A stretch of 64,000 nucleotides of DNA from Chionoecetes opilio (lineage: Eukaryota > Arthropoda > Malacostraca > Decapoda > Majidae). Below are positions 34,261-47,375 of this stretch, one piece after another (positions within the stretch are counted from its first letter, which is position 1; every line of letters begins with the position of its first letter). The DNA lies in assembly GCA_016584305.1 (NCBI GenBank), contig JACEEZ010024185.1, positions 6,991 through 70,990 on the forward strand. The letters are read 5' to 3'. Below the pieces are notes generated by a model. That model was not told the DNA's origin, did no database searches, and was given only the letters and a program-made list of their open reading frames with translations. A program made the position numbers and the translations under genes.

Positions 34261-35800
34261 CTTACATACAAGCAGCCATTACAAATACTACACACATACA
34301 GGGAAATTAAAACAATGCATGGTGAGGCATGGGAGGCAGGCAACGTGGTGAGGCACGGGAGGACGTGACAGGTGTTTACACTCGGACTGACAAAGCCAGA
34401 CTGATCGGAGCACAGCCGCGCACCCCCCGGTCGGCTTTGTTTTCACTGCCACCGTCCAGCTTGCGTGTATTCGTAGATCGCTTAGGAAATTAACTAAGAT
34501 ATTTCACTAGAAGACATTTGCTCTAGTTTTTACCTCGGAAGCTGTTCTAAGCTGTTGCTAGTATACTGTATGCGAGATTAATAAGTCGTTCACTGGCTAT
34601 AAAGGTGACATGTGCGAGGGTGCATGACTTCTGCCCAAATAAGTAGTGGCGAGCAGATTGAGTGTGCTCCTCGGTGGACACGGTAATACAACTACGCCCA
34701 GGAATTTCAAATTGTATATTTACAATGTTTTTATTTTTTTTCACTCAAATTATCAATTGACTTTTTCAAATATGCCGGATATGGGGGGGGGGGGGGTGCT
34801 GAATATCAAGATGCCAAGAATATTAAAGGGAGTTCCACCGTGTTTGCTGTATTTTGAGAAATCACGAGTGGGAAGTGACAGGTTACTGCTGACTCATGGT
34901 GTTGCAGTGTCCTCTCGGGACACAATGGTTGTTAAGGTTCACCCGAACATGGAAATAAGAGACACTAATGAGTGAAATAGTTTTGGGACCCAGCTCTCCC
35001 TCCTGATGTTTTGGTGCTCGTTGGAAAATCTCGCTTATATGAGGTATGTCGCAGCCCACCATTACTGCCTCGTATGAGGTATGTTGCAAGTCTCATGTCA
35101 AACAACCTAACTTGCCACTTTATACCACTATCACCCATCTGTACCAATTGTTATGCCTTTCTTCCCCAGATGGGGATCCACATAGGTTTTTTTTAATGAA
35201 CTCTGCATGTCACTTCATCAATGCCATGGGTCATCAATACCTTAATATTTGCACTCAAATGTTATCATTATCATTATTCTTTACGATGTTTTCCTGACTC
35301 TTCATAAAAGCAATTTGATATGAATTACTGGGATATAAAATGAAAGTAAAAAGTCCCTGAGCAAAAGGCTCCATGTATAATTGTTCCCCTTACTTTCATA
35401 CTCTGCATCCCAAGCCAATGTCGTGGCACCAGTTAACTGGAGATGCAAGATTTGACTGCAGTATTTTTTCCAGAATCAAACACCCTATACATGTTAGTGA
35501 CACAGGGCTGTGGTTTAGAGGGTCCTGTAGATTCCCTCCTTAAATCATGAAACTAGATTTGCATCTGAAGACTTTTGATTAAATTCTGTCTTATGGATTC
35601 TTAAAATATTCATCTTATGTTGGTTCCCCTCGTTCCTCTGCACATTCCCTCAATACCCAACAAGAGTTCACATCTGGTTCATTTGCTTTGCTGTCATCTA
35701 CAGATTTAATTTAATTTCATGCTTTCTGCTTATTACAGTATCATTTACCTTATGTATTTCTGAGCTCATGTTTCGGTCTGTCTCAAAAGTATTTTCTTTT
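34260..35800. other. No supported gene
   Basis: Unremarkable AT-rich sequence with a G run at 34783-34797. Short ORFs show no recognisable domain. Confidence 0.5.
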
Positions 35801-35825
35801 GTGAATATAAACTAGAATTTCTTAC

Positions 35826-36290
35826 TCAAAACTTTACAAATCTCCTCTTCATTAGTGTACGCTTTTCTTCATCTATTGTATACTTAATCTTATCTTTTAT
35901 TTCAGTTTTACTCTTGACGTAGCTATAAAACAGTTTAGGTTGTTCCTTATATTCATTAGTAGTATTTTTTTTATGTTCAACTTGAGCTTCTCTTCCTATC
36001 AAGGTAAATTCGTTCCTTGCACTTGAATAGTTGACATGCCCTTTCGCCACCTGCCTCCTGAATCTATTTCATAATGTATCCCTTCTATATTCCTCCAAAC
36101 ATCTGCTATTAAACCATCGCTGAACTCTCCACGTTGCTGATGGTTTTTTTTATAAGGGAGGTGTTTATTTTCTCAATTTTACAGAACTTCAAGAACTGAT
36201 TATTTATATTATTGTCATCTAGTATTATTTCTAATATATTTCTTTGAAGTACCTTCTTAATTCATTAAAGCTGATCCACTTATGAAATTT
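35826..36290 (-). pseudogene. CR1-like LINE fragment (region upstream of the RT)
   Basis: The minus-strand frame at 35826-36050 reads AKGHVNYSSARNEFTLIGRE, then QPKLFYSYVKSKTEIKDKIK. This corresponds to the linker between endonuclease and RT in CR1-type ORF2 proteins (ARNEY...KEQPKLFYSFV). Sequence at 36050-36120 continues the match in another frame. Heavily decayed. Confidence 0.65.
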
Positions 36291-36587
36291 ATTTAATGTC
36301 TAACATAACATTTTATCAGTGGTGGATACAGTTCCGCTAATCTGCTAACTTGTGAAGCTAACTTTTTTGTAAGCGGATTAGTGTCTCCACCAACTCTGAG
36401 AACTATTAGTGGACCAATAAGCTTTAGCTTAATTAAGTATCGCTGACTATAAGTCTGCTAATGCTAAAATCATACATATTTGTTCCAGTCTTTCAACTGG
36501 TAACCTCAGCACTCAAACCCTGGCTGCTCGCTGCCTAGGAACAATTCAGGCAGGTGGAGCCAGGACGCCACCCAGGGTATATACACC

Positions 36588-36812
36588 TTGTTCTGCTCCG
36601 GCACACACAAACCTCACAGGCTGACCGCAGAGGAAAGTGAAGACATTTTGGTTCTGCATGAGGATGTTGGTGCTGTGATGGCCAGTCTGCCAGTACAGCT
36701 CAACCTCGAGTCTCAGAATCTGTGGCGCCACCTAGAGGACTACTTTGTCTTTGTCTCAAGGGAAGAGAGAAATGCCAACCTCTTGTACGTACCTCCAAAA
36801 AAATTGTGCTAG
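36588..36812 (+). CDS. Unrecognised coding-like ORF, possible terminal exon
   Basis: The frame is open from before 36600 to a TAG at 36810 and reads HRLTAEESEDILVLHEDVGA, VMASLPVQLNLESQNLWRHL, EDYFVFVSREERNANLLYVP, PKKLC. The composition (amphipathic, mixed charge, no low complexity) and the GC-richer codons stand out from the surrounding AT-rich repeats. A plausible acceptor is the CCTCACAG before GCTGACC (36613-36620), which would make this a last exon reading LTAEESED onwards. I do not recognise the family. Alternatives: an exon of a gene whose other parts lie outside the repeats, a processed pseudogene fragment, or chance. Confidence 0.4.
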   Translation: MFCSGTHKPHRLTAEESEDILVLHEDVGAVMASLPVQLNLESQNLWRHLEDYFVFVSREERNANLLYVPPKKLC

Positions 36813-36829
36813 CCCAAGGAAACCACCAA

Positions 36830-38240
36830 CAAGGGACACACATTGAGCCTCTTATAACTTGAAGATGCATGTTAAGAGGAATTATTTATGTATAATAGTC
36901 CCTCATAAGACGTGGACTTGAGACAATGGACTTGACAGGAATTGCCAGCTCTGAGTTAGATCTTAGGGTATGCAAGAAAGACACAGGATGGTGCAGGTCT
37001 CACCCTTGACATTGGCTTGCGGTGACACCATGGCCCACAATGCAACCCTTCCCTGGGTCTCGTCCGTAAGAAGATTTTATATTGCAAAAAAAAGCTTAGG
37101 ACATCAGTGTGAGTGCATAACTTCAGTTGCTTTGCAACTAGCTTAGTGTAAAAACAATAGCATGAACATTGGAAATTTCCTCTTCACCAAAAGTGAAAGT
37201 GAATTTGAAATGATAGATACAGGCGACCTCGCTTTATGATGCCCTGCTTAATGATCTTCCGCATTTACGATGTGTCACTTTTAATACTTCTTTCGATTAA
37301 CGATCATCGGGTTTTGCAGTTATGATCGGTGAGTGGGGATTGCACCTCGGGTGTCAGCTGTTTCAACAGCAGCGCCACCGCGACCAACACACACATTCGT
37401 AAAGCTTCTTAATTGCCTTATTATTCTCCTCTTAGATCCTTCATGTTTTCATCAGCTTTCCTAAATCTAATGATGCTCTCCCTTCAGAAATGTTACCAGA
37501 ATCTCAAAAAGAAAATGTAAAACACTCATTACAGCACAACTCAATATCTTTTTCTAACATCAAAATATACATTGCATACAATGACATCCATTATAAAAGT
37601 AAAAAACAGAGAATAACGAAAATAAATAAATGAAAACCAACCGTGGGTCAAGAAGCGCTACGTGGCTTTGTTTACATTGTGACCGGTTGTCTGCCAGTCT
37701 TTCCAGCACGCTCGCCAAACTCACAGCTTCTGTTATTATCATCTTGTGAAGGAATTTTTAATGTTTATTCGGCCCTATTACTTATTGCTATACATTATTA
37801 TGGTCCCCGAATGACCTCAAGATAACACTGATGCTGGCGGGAAAACTAAAAAAGAAAAGAAAAGCCTAAGGCTGCAAACACACGGGGGAGTCTGTGGCGC
37901 CACTCAGCAGCACCGTGCAGTCGCAGGGATGTGGCTTCCCATAAGTTTACATTGTTTTGCGGCGAACCCTTTCACTCGAGCGAGGGACTGTGGCGAGGAG
38001 GCGCGGATCCTCTCCACAAGTGGTGCGGCTGTGTAGCTTGGACCCCTTTTACACGGGCACTTACGATGGCTCGGTGGCATGGCAGAGCGGCGCGTTACCC
38101 GTCAGTCATTCACTTCTAGATCCTGTTCTGTGAGGAGCTCAGAAATTTGCTTCTTTATTGTTTTTTATCCTACCATGCCATTTCTAGATATAGATCGTCT
38201 CCTAATTGAAATAGAGCAACGATCAGCGATATGGGACACG
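36830..38240. other. No supported gene; possible solo TIR at 37219
   Basis: ACAGGCGACCTCGCTTTATG at 37220 has the look of a DNA-element terminus (with TTAATGATC and TTTACGATG subterminal words) but has no visible partner. The rest shows nothing I can support. Confidence 0.4.
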
Positions 38241-38247
38241 AGGAGTA

Positions 38248-38910
38248 CAGGGAAGTCCCGAAGATACGAGCAGATAGGTTCCACCTGGCATACTCGTAAA
38301 GCGAAATCTCGTATAGCGAAATACATAACTAATGGTAAAATATAGGTTTGGTTCCAGGACCCCATCAAAGACATGTTTTTCAAGCTAAAATAAACTGTAG
38401 TGGTCCCAAGGTTGGGGCCCCACACCTGGCTAATTACCCCTAAAGGTCAGGCTTCACACCTGGCTAATTACTATTCAGGTCACGCCTTGCTTGGGGTGAC
38501 CTTACTGGGGTTAACCAAAATCCCCCTTTGTCCAGCCCGGGAGTCCTGTATTCAGTCAGTTACCTACCTACCACTACAGTGAGAGGAACACCACTCCTCC
38601 TCTCCTTGTGTTCCTCTCACTGTCGTGGTAGGTAGGGGGATTTTGGTTGACCCCAGTCAGGTCACCCCAATCAAGGCGTGACCTGAAGGGTAATTAGCCA
38701 GGTGTGGGGCCTGACCTTTAGGGGTAATTAGCCAGGTGTGCGGCCCCAACCTTGGGACCACTACATAACTATACCAAACACAACAAACACAATGTTTGAA
38801 TGTCGTAGCATTGGATTTTCGATCTCGTATATTGAAAATAGACCCTAATTTACTCAGCTTGTATCATTGATTTCTCGTATACCGAATGCTCGTATAACGG
38901 GACTTCCCTG
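38248..38910. mobile_element. CAGGGAGGTCCC-family TIR element, copy 4, with foldback core
   Basis: Starts CAGGGAAGTCCCGAAGATAC and ends TATAACGGGACTTCCCTG, TA at 38246-38247 and 38911-38912. Both termini carry the same A/T change relative to other copies. Its core is the palindrome at 38397-38764. Confidence 0.9.
38397..38764. repeat. Foldback palindrome inside the CAGGGAGG element
   Basis: The left arm GTAGTGGTCCCAAGGTTGGG mirrors the right arm CCCAACCTTGGGACCACTAC. Matching words continue inward (GGCTAATTACCCCTAAAGGT, CAAAATCCCCCT, ACCTACCTACCAC, GTGAGAGGAACAC), meeting near 38600. One arm alone is present at 25676-25800. Confidence 0.85.
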
Positions 38911-39197
38911 TAATGAATACAGCAACAAATTATCAAAAGAGAAGGCTTGGGAGGAGCTGTGTAGCAGTTTTGTACCGACATTAAATATATGGATCGTCGT
39001 TGTTGGACAACGACGGTGACGGAGCAGAAGAAGAACAGAAAGAGTAGCTTGAGTAAACTCTATTCGTTGCAAGGAATGTGACAAGTGGTGCCATAAAAGA
39101 TGTTTGGGACTAGGAAACCTGAATGGGGTGGTAGATTTCTGCTGTCCAAGATGAGTAAGAAGAATCAACATAAGAGGACCGCCAGAAGAGGAATACA

Positions 39198-39350
39198 GTG
39201 GTCCCTCGCGTTTGGCGAGTCTCAGTTTGGCGAAACACAATATTGGCGATAGGTTGGATACGGTACCAGAATGCCAATTTGGCGCTTCAAATTCACTTTT
39301 GGCGAGACGCACGCTGACGTCACGGAATGACGTCGGCCTAGAATGCACCG
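39198..39350 (+). mobile_element. Solo terminus CAGTGGTCCCTCGCG
   Basis: CAGTGGTCCCTCGCGTTTGG followed by repeated TTGGCGA words (GTTTGGCGAG, GTTTGGCGAAA, CTTTTGGCGAG) as subterminal motifs. It ends where LINE sequence begins, near 39390. No partner end found. Confidence 0.55.
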
Positions 39351-39394
39351 CCCGCAAGCGTCAATGTTGGATAACGTCAGTATTGCTGCTTTGA

Positions 39395-39762
39395 CGAAGA
39401 AGTTGGAGGATGTGTTGGTTGGTTGTGATCGGAGAATGTTGAGGCATATGGATGGGATCAGATGGAAAGATGAGGTGTCCAGTGAAAAGGTAGCAAGAAA
39501 ATGTGGATTGAAGGAGCTGAGTACAGTGCTGAGATTAAGGCGATTGAGGTGGTTTGGGCACGTGAAGAGGAGAGAAGGTGGTGAGGCATTGGGAAAAGTT
39601 GCTGGAGTGGAAGTGCCAGGTCGCCGTCCACCAGGCAGGCCAATGAAGGCATGGAGGCAGTGTGTTGAAGAGGATCTGGCAGCATTGGGCATTGAAGAGG
39701 TTGAGGCAATGGATAGAGATAGTTGGAAGTGTATCATTGACCATCTAACCTCATAAGACATT
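39395..39762 (+). pseudogene. LINE C-terminal fragment, uninterrupted copy
   Basis: The open frame reads VLVGCDRRMLRHMDGIRWKD, then LRRLRWFGHVKRREGGEALG, then GRRPPGRPMKAWRQCVEEDL, ending DRDSWKCIIDHLTS at a TAA. This is the 3' end of an RTE/jockey-like ORF2 (the RMLR-W-x-G, LRWFGHV and GRPxKxW signature). Open to its natural stop but 5'-truncated. It provides the empty-site reference for the insertion at 5525-6749. Confidence 0.85.
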
Positions 39763-40605
39763 ATGGGAAAATCTGACATTAAACAGAAAGATGATGATGA
39801 CGATGCATTTCAAAAAACATTTAAGGACATAAGATATACACAGAAAATAAACATATAATCGCAATCTGAAGACGAAGATAAATTTAAGATCTTGTGAGTG
39901 GCGATGAAAGTACGAGGGGAATAAGACAGTTGTGATGGAAAGGATGTGATGAGGCAGTGGTGCAGGACTTACAGTAGACCATTGTAAGATGTGGTTAATG
40001 TGGTAGGTTCATGTACCGTGTCTCCAAAAATTGTATCTTGTGCCAGAAAGACCCATTTTAAGTGTCAACATAGCAGTCCCGTGCCAAGACTAGGCCTAAA
40101 CCACCCCAATTTACTGCATCCAGACTTAACATAGCAATACACAGAGGCCATCTTATAGTTATCTGAGACATATGATCACTAGTTATAGAACAATATACAC
40201 TATAGCACTCATGAATCACAAAGACTTACCTTATACAGTGGCACCCCATGACTAGTTTTTGATTTTTTTTCCTCATGATACGATAGAAACAGTCCCTGGC
40301 CAGAAATAGTAGCCTGGTGACCCCATGACTAGAGAAGGATGTCTTGCACTTGTCGGTTTTCATCAAACAAGATATATTTCACCACCAAGCTACACAACAA
40401 GAGGAGCTGAAAAACAAACAATCAAGAAGATTTGCAAGAAATAGAAGACTTAAATGATGATGAGGCGTGGGACTACCTTGCACCGAGCAGCTTACGGACA
40501 TGTTGGCATCATAGGCTACTTTCCAGGAGCAGATTATACAGATATACACTTGCCAGGAGGCCATCACTCATCTACAAAACGAACACAGCTCTCAATCCAC
40601 ATTAA

Positions 40606-40809
40606 CCCCTTCAGGCCCAGATCTTTCCTTTGCTATAAAATATTGTATGTTGTTATCCATAAAATTACGAAAAATGACTGAATATACCCAATTAGTTAGT
40701 CGACAAGGATATTAAACAGGTCATATCTATAAAATATTGCTTATAGTCACTAAAAATCGTCTAATGGTAGCCAAATTACAATGGAAATTACGCTCTGGGT
40801 CTCAAGGGG
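40606..40809 (+). mobile_element. piggyBac-like MITE, copy 2
   Basis: TTAA at 40602-40605 and 40810-40813. Starts CCCCTTCAGGCCCAGATC, ends TCTGGGTCTCAAGGGG. The interior matches 7171-7376 (TTGTATGTTGT, GACTGAATATACC, GTCGACAAGGATA, GGTAGCCAAATTACAATGG). Confidence 0.85.
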
Positions 40810-40924
40810 TTAAATGTTCAGAAATACGTGAAGCCAGGTAACAATGATTCCTTACTTGCTACGGGAGGAGGGAAGAGGCGGAACATGGAGCTCTGCGAGG
40901 ACCTGATGACGTTGCCCCTATTAA

Positions 40925-41132
40925 CTCCTTGAGGCCCAGAACGTAATTTCCATTTTAATTTGGCTACCATTAGACAATTTTTAGAGAATATAGGTAAGCA
41001 ATATTTTATATATATGAGCTTTTTAGTTTCCTCACCACTAACTAATTTGGTATATTCAGTTACTTTTTGTAATTTTATGGCTCGACAACATACAATTTTT
41101 TATAGCAAAGGAAAAATCTGGGCGTGAAGGGG
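40925..41132 (-). mobile_element. piggyBac-like MITE, copy 3 (inverted)
   Basis: TTAA at 40921-40924 and 41133-41136. Reverse complement of the other two copies: starts CTCCTTGAGGCCCAGA and ends TCTGGGCGTGAAGGGG. It lies 115 bp from copy 2 in opposite orientation. Confidence 0.85.
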
Positions 41133-41139
41133 TTAAATT

Positions 41140-42880
41140 GTTCAGCCCTGTTAACCGTGGGTACTTTACTTGGTATAGTGATTATAAATTGCTGCAGTAC
41201 AAGTGTTTTGGGTTGTGTAGGAGGGCAAAAATGGTGCTGGTGGCCGTGTCATCATTCCCAACTCTGACCTTCTTTTTTTAGTAAACTTCATTCATTCATT
41301 TCAATGGTGAGGTTTTGTTGTCTTTCCCTATTGATTGTGAGATATATTTTCCCTTCCTCTCTTATATCCTCTCTCTCTCTTTTCTTATATCTACTTTTCT
41401 CGATATTTTCTTATCCCCATAAATGTAAGTTGGTCTCGGTGCACCATTGAACAGTATTGAGATGTTCGTAGGTACAGTGAAGCAGCGGGAGGAAAAGGAA
41501 GGGGGGGGAAAAATGAGAGAGAGGGTGACGTAAGGAGAAGTAAAGAGGGTTGTGGAGGGTAAAGCGTGGGCTCCAATTTTGAGAGATCGGACTCGTGTGG
41601 ATCCGCTTGTCTTGTGTCCAGACCTGCGCATCTCACGGGCAGGTGTCAGTTTATGTCATAGTGTCTTTCAAAAAATTGTCTCAAGTCAGCTTCTTACAAG
41701 GGAACTACTGTTGTCAGGAGGTGGCGGTGAGTCCAGTGGTCACTCAAAACACACAAAAATAAATGTATATCAGAAGAAAAAAAATGAATAAAAAAATAAA
41801 GAAATCTATCTATTTTCATTCTGTTGTACCCTACTTGAGGCTTACAGACTAAAGGCACGTCTACTTAAAAAAAATCTATATCTATACCAATAAATGTTGC
41901 CCAGTAATATGTAAACTGGAAATATCTTGCATCTTCATTCCTGAGCTATGTGGGAATGGGTTTGCATGGCCAACATTCAAAAGCTCAGTGCAAGAAATTA
42001 TTTCCATACTTAGGTGAATCGTCAGCATATAATGGAGTGAAGGGTAACTGATGCTTATGTGTTAACGGTTATTTAATGGGTTTCAATGGTGCAAGAGACA
42101 ATTTTCAGCAATGCAATTCACTCATCTCATTTAACGCATGAGTTATGTCCCTGGAAAATCATGCGACAAGTGAAAATACATTGACTGAATCCTGTTTTCC
42201 CATTGACTCCCATACGACTATCCAGGTTCCAAGGCTGAAGTAATGAATACATTTTCAGACAGTTTATAACAGAGAGATATATGATACAGGTAAGTTATTC
42301 AAAAATTAATTTGACTTTAAAAATTACATTTTGAGATATAAACAGTATTGCAAAAATTTCAGAATTATGTTATTTTATTTATTTTGTATCAAAATATATT
42401 TGATATTTCAAGTAATGTATTTGAAAATATCAGTCATGTTAAAAGTAGATATTTTGCTTTTGTTGTTTTTGTGTGATTGAAAGTGATAGAAAAAAGGCTG
42501 AGATAGATTTCAAAGGTCAAGAAATCATGTTTTGAGGCCTGTTAAAGTTTTGAATTTATTTCAAGACTGCTGATCCGATCCGTAGGGTTGGTTTCTTAGT
42601 GCCATACACGTTTTTCTCTTTTTCATATCAAATCAAGTATTTGCAGTTTATTTTATTATAAACAAAAAGTTATTTATATTTCTGGCTATTGGACCCAATT
42701 CCTTTCTGGTATTAACTGTTTCAAGGGTGTCAGAGTTGCCTAAGCTCTTCCTTATTCTTGTCTCAAATTCACCTGGTTCATATGATATGCTGTCCACTCT
42801 CGGCCTCACAGGGACCGTACAAATTGAAGTGTTTCTGTCTTGGCTGCTTGATGAGTATCAAAGCCAAAGTTTACCCACAT
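41140..42880. other. No supported feature
   Basis: AT-rich, without coding-like ORFs, paired termini or tandem repeats. Confidence 0.5.
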
Positions 42881-42894
42881 TTAGCCCGTTAACC

Positions 42895-42990
42895 CGACCT
42901 TCAACGGCGAGTGCATCGGAGGACAGCGGGGGCGGCCTGAGTCTCTACAGGCGTCACTTTGAAAATCCTGCCTGCACCACTAAAAAAGTG
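42895..42990 (+). mobile_element. SINE family 2, body fragment
   Basis: GAGTGCATCGGAGGACAGCG, then GGGCGGCCTGAGTCTC, AGGCGTCACTTTGAAAATCC and TGCCTGCACCAC match the middle of the family-2 body at 16110-16195. No tRNA-like head. Confidence 0.75.
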
Positions 42991-43019
42991 GCAGAATATA
43001 ATAGAATTTTATATCTAGA

Positions 43020-44800
43020 AGGGATGCCCAAGAATGTACAAAAGTGATGAATGGTTGTGTGTGCTGGCTTTGCGCTGGAGCTTCATATATGTACATAGTT
43101 ATAGTTCACGCATCTGAAGCTTGTACTATAATGAATAAGATATTTATCCCTTGTCAAGGTAAAATATTATATTGTCATGAAAAGTCATGAAAATATCATT
43201 GAATTTAGTTTTCTCTGGCATGTGGAAAACCCGACTACTTCTGTACCCTTCCCTCCACTAGTGACACCTCTAGGATATCTTTATGCTCTCATCTATGTTT
43301 AGCAACACTTTCATACTCTTTTTAGGTATCAAGTCAACTATTATTTTTTGTATAACTTCCGTTTTCCAGTCCACACAACTCAGCCTTTGAGACCCTGTCG
43401 TGATAATCATTCTTACTTCCGTGCTCGTCTTCTCACTGATCAACACAAGTGTGTTTCTATTTTATTCAGCACATCCTTCCTTTCATACATATTACTGCCC
43501 ATCCAGCTCTCTTCTCTAGATTCATGTTCATGTAATCATTATTCTACCATGATCAGATGCACAATGTTGCCTGCCCTCAGTCTTCATCAGGCCAGTGTGC
43601 AAATTTATGTTCATTGAATTGTGCTTTTACTTTAAGTAGTTCTGGATTTGGTAATCTTACAGTTAATGTGACAAGATTTTACAACAGAAAATACATGTGC
43701 ATAATTTATACATTACATCAATTTGTTAATTCAAATTTTTTCTTCTTTTTTTCAGCCACTCTCTCCCAGCTTCATTGAGTGGCTTAACCATGATAACCTG
43801 CCCTTGATGAACTGATAATACCCGATGTGCTTCACACAGTGTGAAGAAACTAGAGTGTCAAGCCCGTGGTGACGCTCATGACCGGTGTGCAAGGGGCCAT
43901 CCTTGTGTTTATAGTTATGTCATCAAAGTTCATTCCAGTGCAAATCCACAGAAGATGCCTTGCTCATGGTTATGTACATATATTGTTTTTGTGTGTGTGT
44001 GTATACATGAACTATTCTTGTGTTCACAAACTTTTATTGAAACATAAAAATTTATCTTCAATTTTATTGAAGATTATACTGTGGGCAGTATTTAGTTTGT
44101 TTTTTTGTCATCACTGAAATGATTAAGTCACATTTTGAAAGGTTATTAATATCGAACCAGAAAATTTTACTCCATTTATGTTTTGAAAACTGTCAGATGA
44201 AGAACAACACTTACTAAGGGCATCGTGACATAACCCTGTCTGCTTCAACAAATATATTTGGAACATACTGTAAGTAACAACTGATAAGAATTATTTTTTC
44301 AAATAATTAAACACTGATACAAAGGAAATTATTTCCAATTTCATATCCTATGACTAGTACTATGACTATGACTACTTGACAGTACAAGGCCGAAATGACT
44401 AGGCTGGCTCAAATATCATTATACAAGCCATTGTACACCACATGCTGTAAAAAACTGAATGGGTGAAAAGAAGCCCATAAGGTTTAAGAAAGTAAAATAT
44501 ATCACTGTATTCCCTTCAGTTTGAGGTGGTTTTAGTTGGCTTTAATGGTGACAAAATGTATTAAGACAGTTTTAATCTAGGATTAAAGCCTTCAAACTGT
44601 AAATGTATTGAGTACTTCCCAATCCCCTGTGTCCTTCTGGCTAACCTCAATCAAAGTGTGACATCGAGAATTGGTATGAGTTTTGTTCATCAATTAACAT
44701 AACATTGTATTGAAAAATTGTTATCAGATATGAGTAATACGTATGCCATTGACAGTATTTTGTTTTTTAGGTTGAGTTTTTATGAGGTTAAAGCCTTAGA
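43020..44800. other. No supported feature
   Basis: Apparently single-copy AT-rich sequence with a short GT run at 43988-44000. ORFs have no recognisable domain. Confidence 0.5.
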
Positions 44801-44804
44801 ATAC

Positions 44805-45303
<499 letters not shown>

Positions 45304-45339
45304 ATATGGAAAAGGAATTATAGATGAAAAGGGAAGAGA

Positions 45340-47370
45340 GAGAAAGAGAGAGATTATGATTTTATTTCACACCAGAGATTCATCAAGAACTATGCCAAAA
45401 TGATACTTATTAACCATAATTTAGTGAGAGATTATCAGAAATAGTCCACATGCTGTCAAAATTAGAGCAAGATTTGTTGATGAATTTCTTCAATGCTTAC
45501 CATTTGTTTATCTGTTCAGATGCATATTTCTTGTGAAGCTTCGTTTAGGAGGTGACTTTGGCAGAGGAGACTGTATTTGCTCCTACCCATACACCTCACC
45601 CTCATTGCTTCTCCCTCCCTCCCTCTATCTCTTTTAGACACTCGACATTGTCCCCCTGCTCTATAGTGGAGTGACCTATAGATCAGCAGTAGGCCTATCT
45701 ATCCGAGATCCTCAATGTTACTGCAAGGTCATCCACTCTACACATGACCTAACTTTCTGGTTGCAGCTGATTTGCTTGATTGCAAACGGCTTTGACCACC
45801 ACCACATTTTCATTCACTTTTTGCTTACTAGTATAGCAAACATATGTTAGATATTCTTATTATTATTGCCATCTATCATGTTTGCATAAGAGGAACAAGT
45901 AACTTATTTCCACAGCACGTATCAGAGACATTAGAATAAGACCTCGTGAGCACATATTACATGCATGTGTCACCGTTGGCACTCTTATGCTATTCCATGC
46001 ATACTTATTTCATTAGCTTCCTGCTTACTATCTTTTCATCAGGTGCCTCGCTGATACTGGCTTTTTTTCCCGTAAGGAAAAAAAAAACTTATGTAATAGA
46101 CACCTTCCTTGTGTCTCTTGCATACAGTACTGTGGATTCCGACTCATTGCTTTGACCTCTTTAGGAACATTTTTAAGAATTTCAGTTTTATCCAATCAGC
46201 CAGTCATTTTTTTTTTTCCTTCATGCTTCCTTGCATTCCAAGGGTCAAACCAGGAATGAAGTCATTCACTTCTTCCAAAGTTTTTAAATCATTCTAATCA
46301 CTCATTGCCTCTTGTACTGCTTTGATCGTACCTTTTTATATATTCTTGCACCTCCTTCTTTCATACTTATGCACTATATATGAGTAAGTTGCTATTGCTT
46401 CTTTGTGATTCTCCACATTCACCAGTTTCTTAAACCATTCAGTTCCCTTTCTTTTAATATATTTTCTATCATGTTCCTCCAAGCCTTCTTTTGTCTCCAG
46501 TGTTTCATCTTATTTCTTATCCAACTATATAATGCTGCTTTTTATTTTCTTTATAAATTTATCTGATCTCTAACATAAATATCATTCCCCTTAAATTTAC
46601 TGTCTGTAACTGCCCGTTTAAATATCTTTTTACACACTTTATGTTCTCTTTATCTCATCTCCATTATTTGTTCAGAAAAGTTAGACCCGATTGCTTCTCT
46701 AAATTCATCTATTCACCAAGCCTTCCCTTCCCTTTCTATCATTGTCTTCTTCGTAACTACTTGACTATAAATGCAGTTCATAGTATTTTATCTGAGCTAC
46801 TGGATCTTTTCATCCTTGACCTAGTCCTGGACGCCAGTCAGATCTTGGGTCTTTTTTTGCTTGTATCATTTTATTTAGTTGCCTTTAAACTTCTCATTTG
46901 CTAGCCTCATTTTCTTGCTTAGATGTTTTTAGAATATCCACCTGTCATCATTAATTTTCAGTAACTTTGAATCAGGAAGGATTATTTTAAACCAATTGAT
47001 TTGGCCATGTTTTTTGGTTTGGTAGAAACAAGAAATGATGCTATTTATTTTAAATTTCTGTTTTCTTGAAGATTTTGAACATATTTCACTTTGATACAAA
47101 GTACTTTATTTTGATGGTTGCATGATATTTACACCTTATAATACTGTTGGACTTATAGATAAAGGATGATTAATTTCAGACTACTCCCTCAGCTCTTCTA
47201 ATCTTTTCTCACCTTAAATGGCTTTTTCCCACAAAGTAAGGTAGCTGTCATACCATCATTGAAAATTATTAATTACTAAACTCCCGGAATTTTTTAGTTT
47301 TATAAGCTTTCTCCATTATTGAATAATTAAGAATTGACAATCTCCCAAGCCATGTTACTGAGACCATGCA
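45340..47370. other. No firmly supported feature
   Basis: AT-rich. Minus-strand 46140-46620 has LINE-like word order (for example KAALYSWIRNKMKHW, then AWRNMIENILKERE) but no decisive motif, so it is left unclassified. Confidence 0.4.
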
Positions 47371-47375
47371 GCTCT

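Noticed and set aside
42727..43047. 106-codon ORF as a gene
   Set aside because: Its second half is SINE family-2 body sequence; the first half has no recognisable domain.
46140..46930. LINE fragment on the minus strand
   Set aside because: Word order is suggestive, but no decisive RT or C-terminal motif was found, so it is left unclassified.
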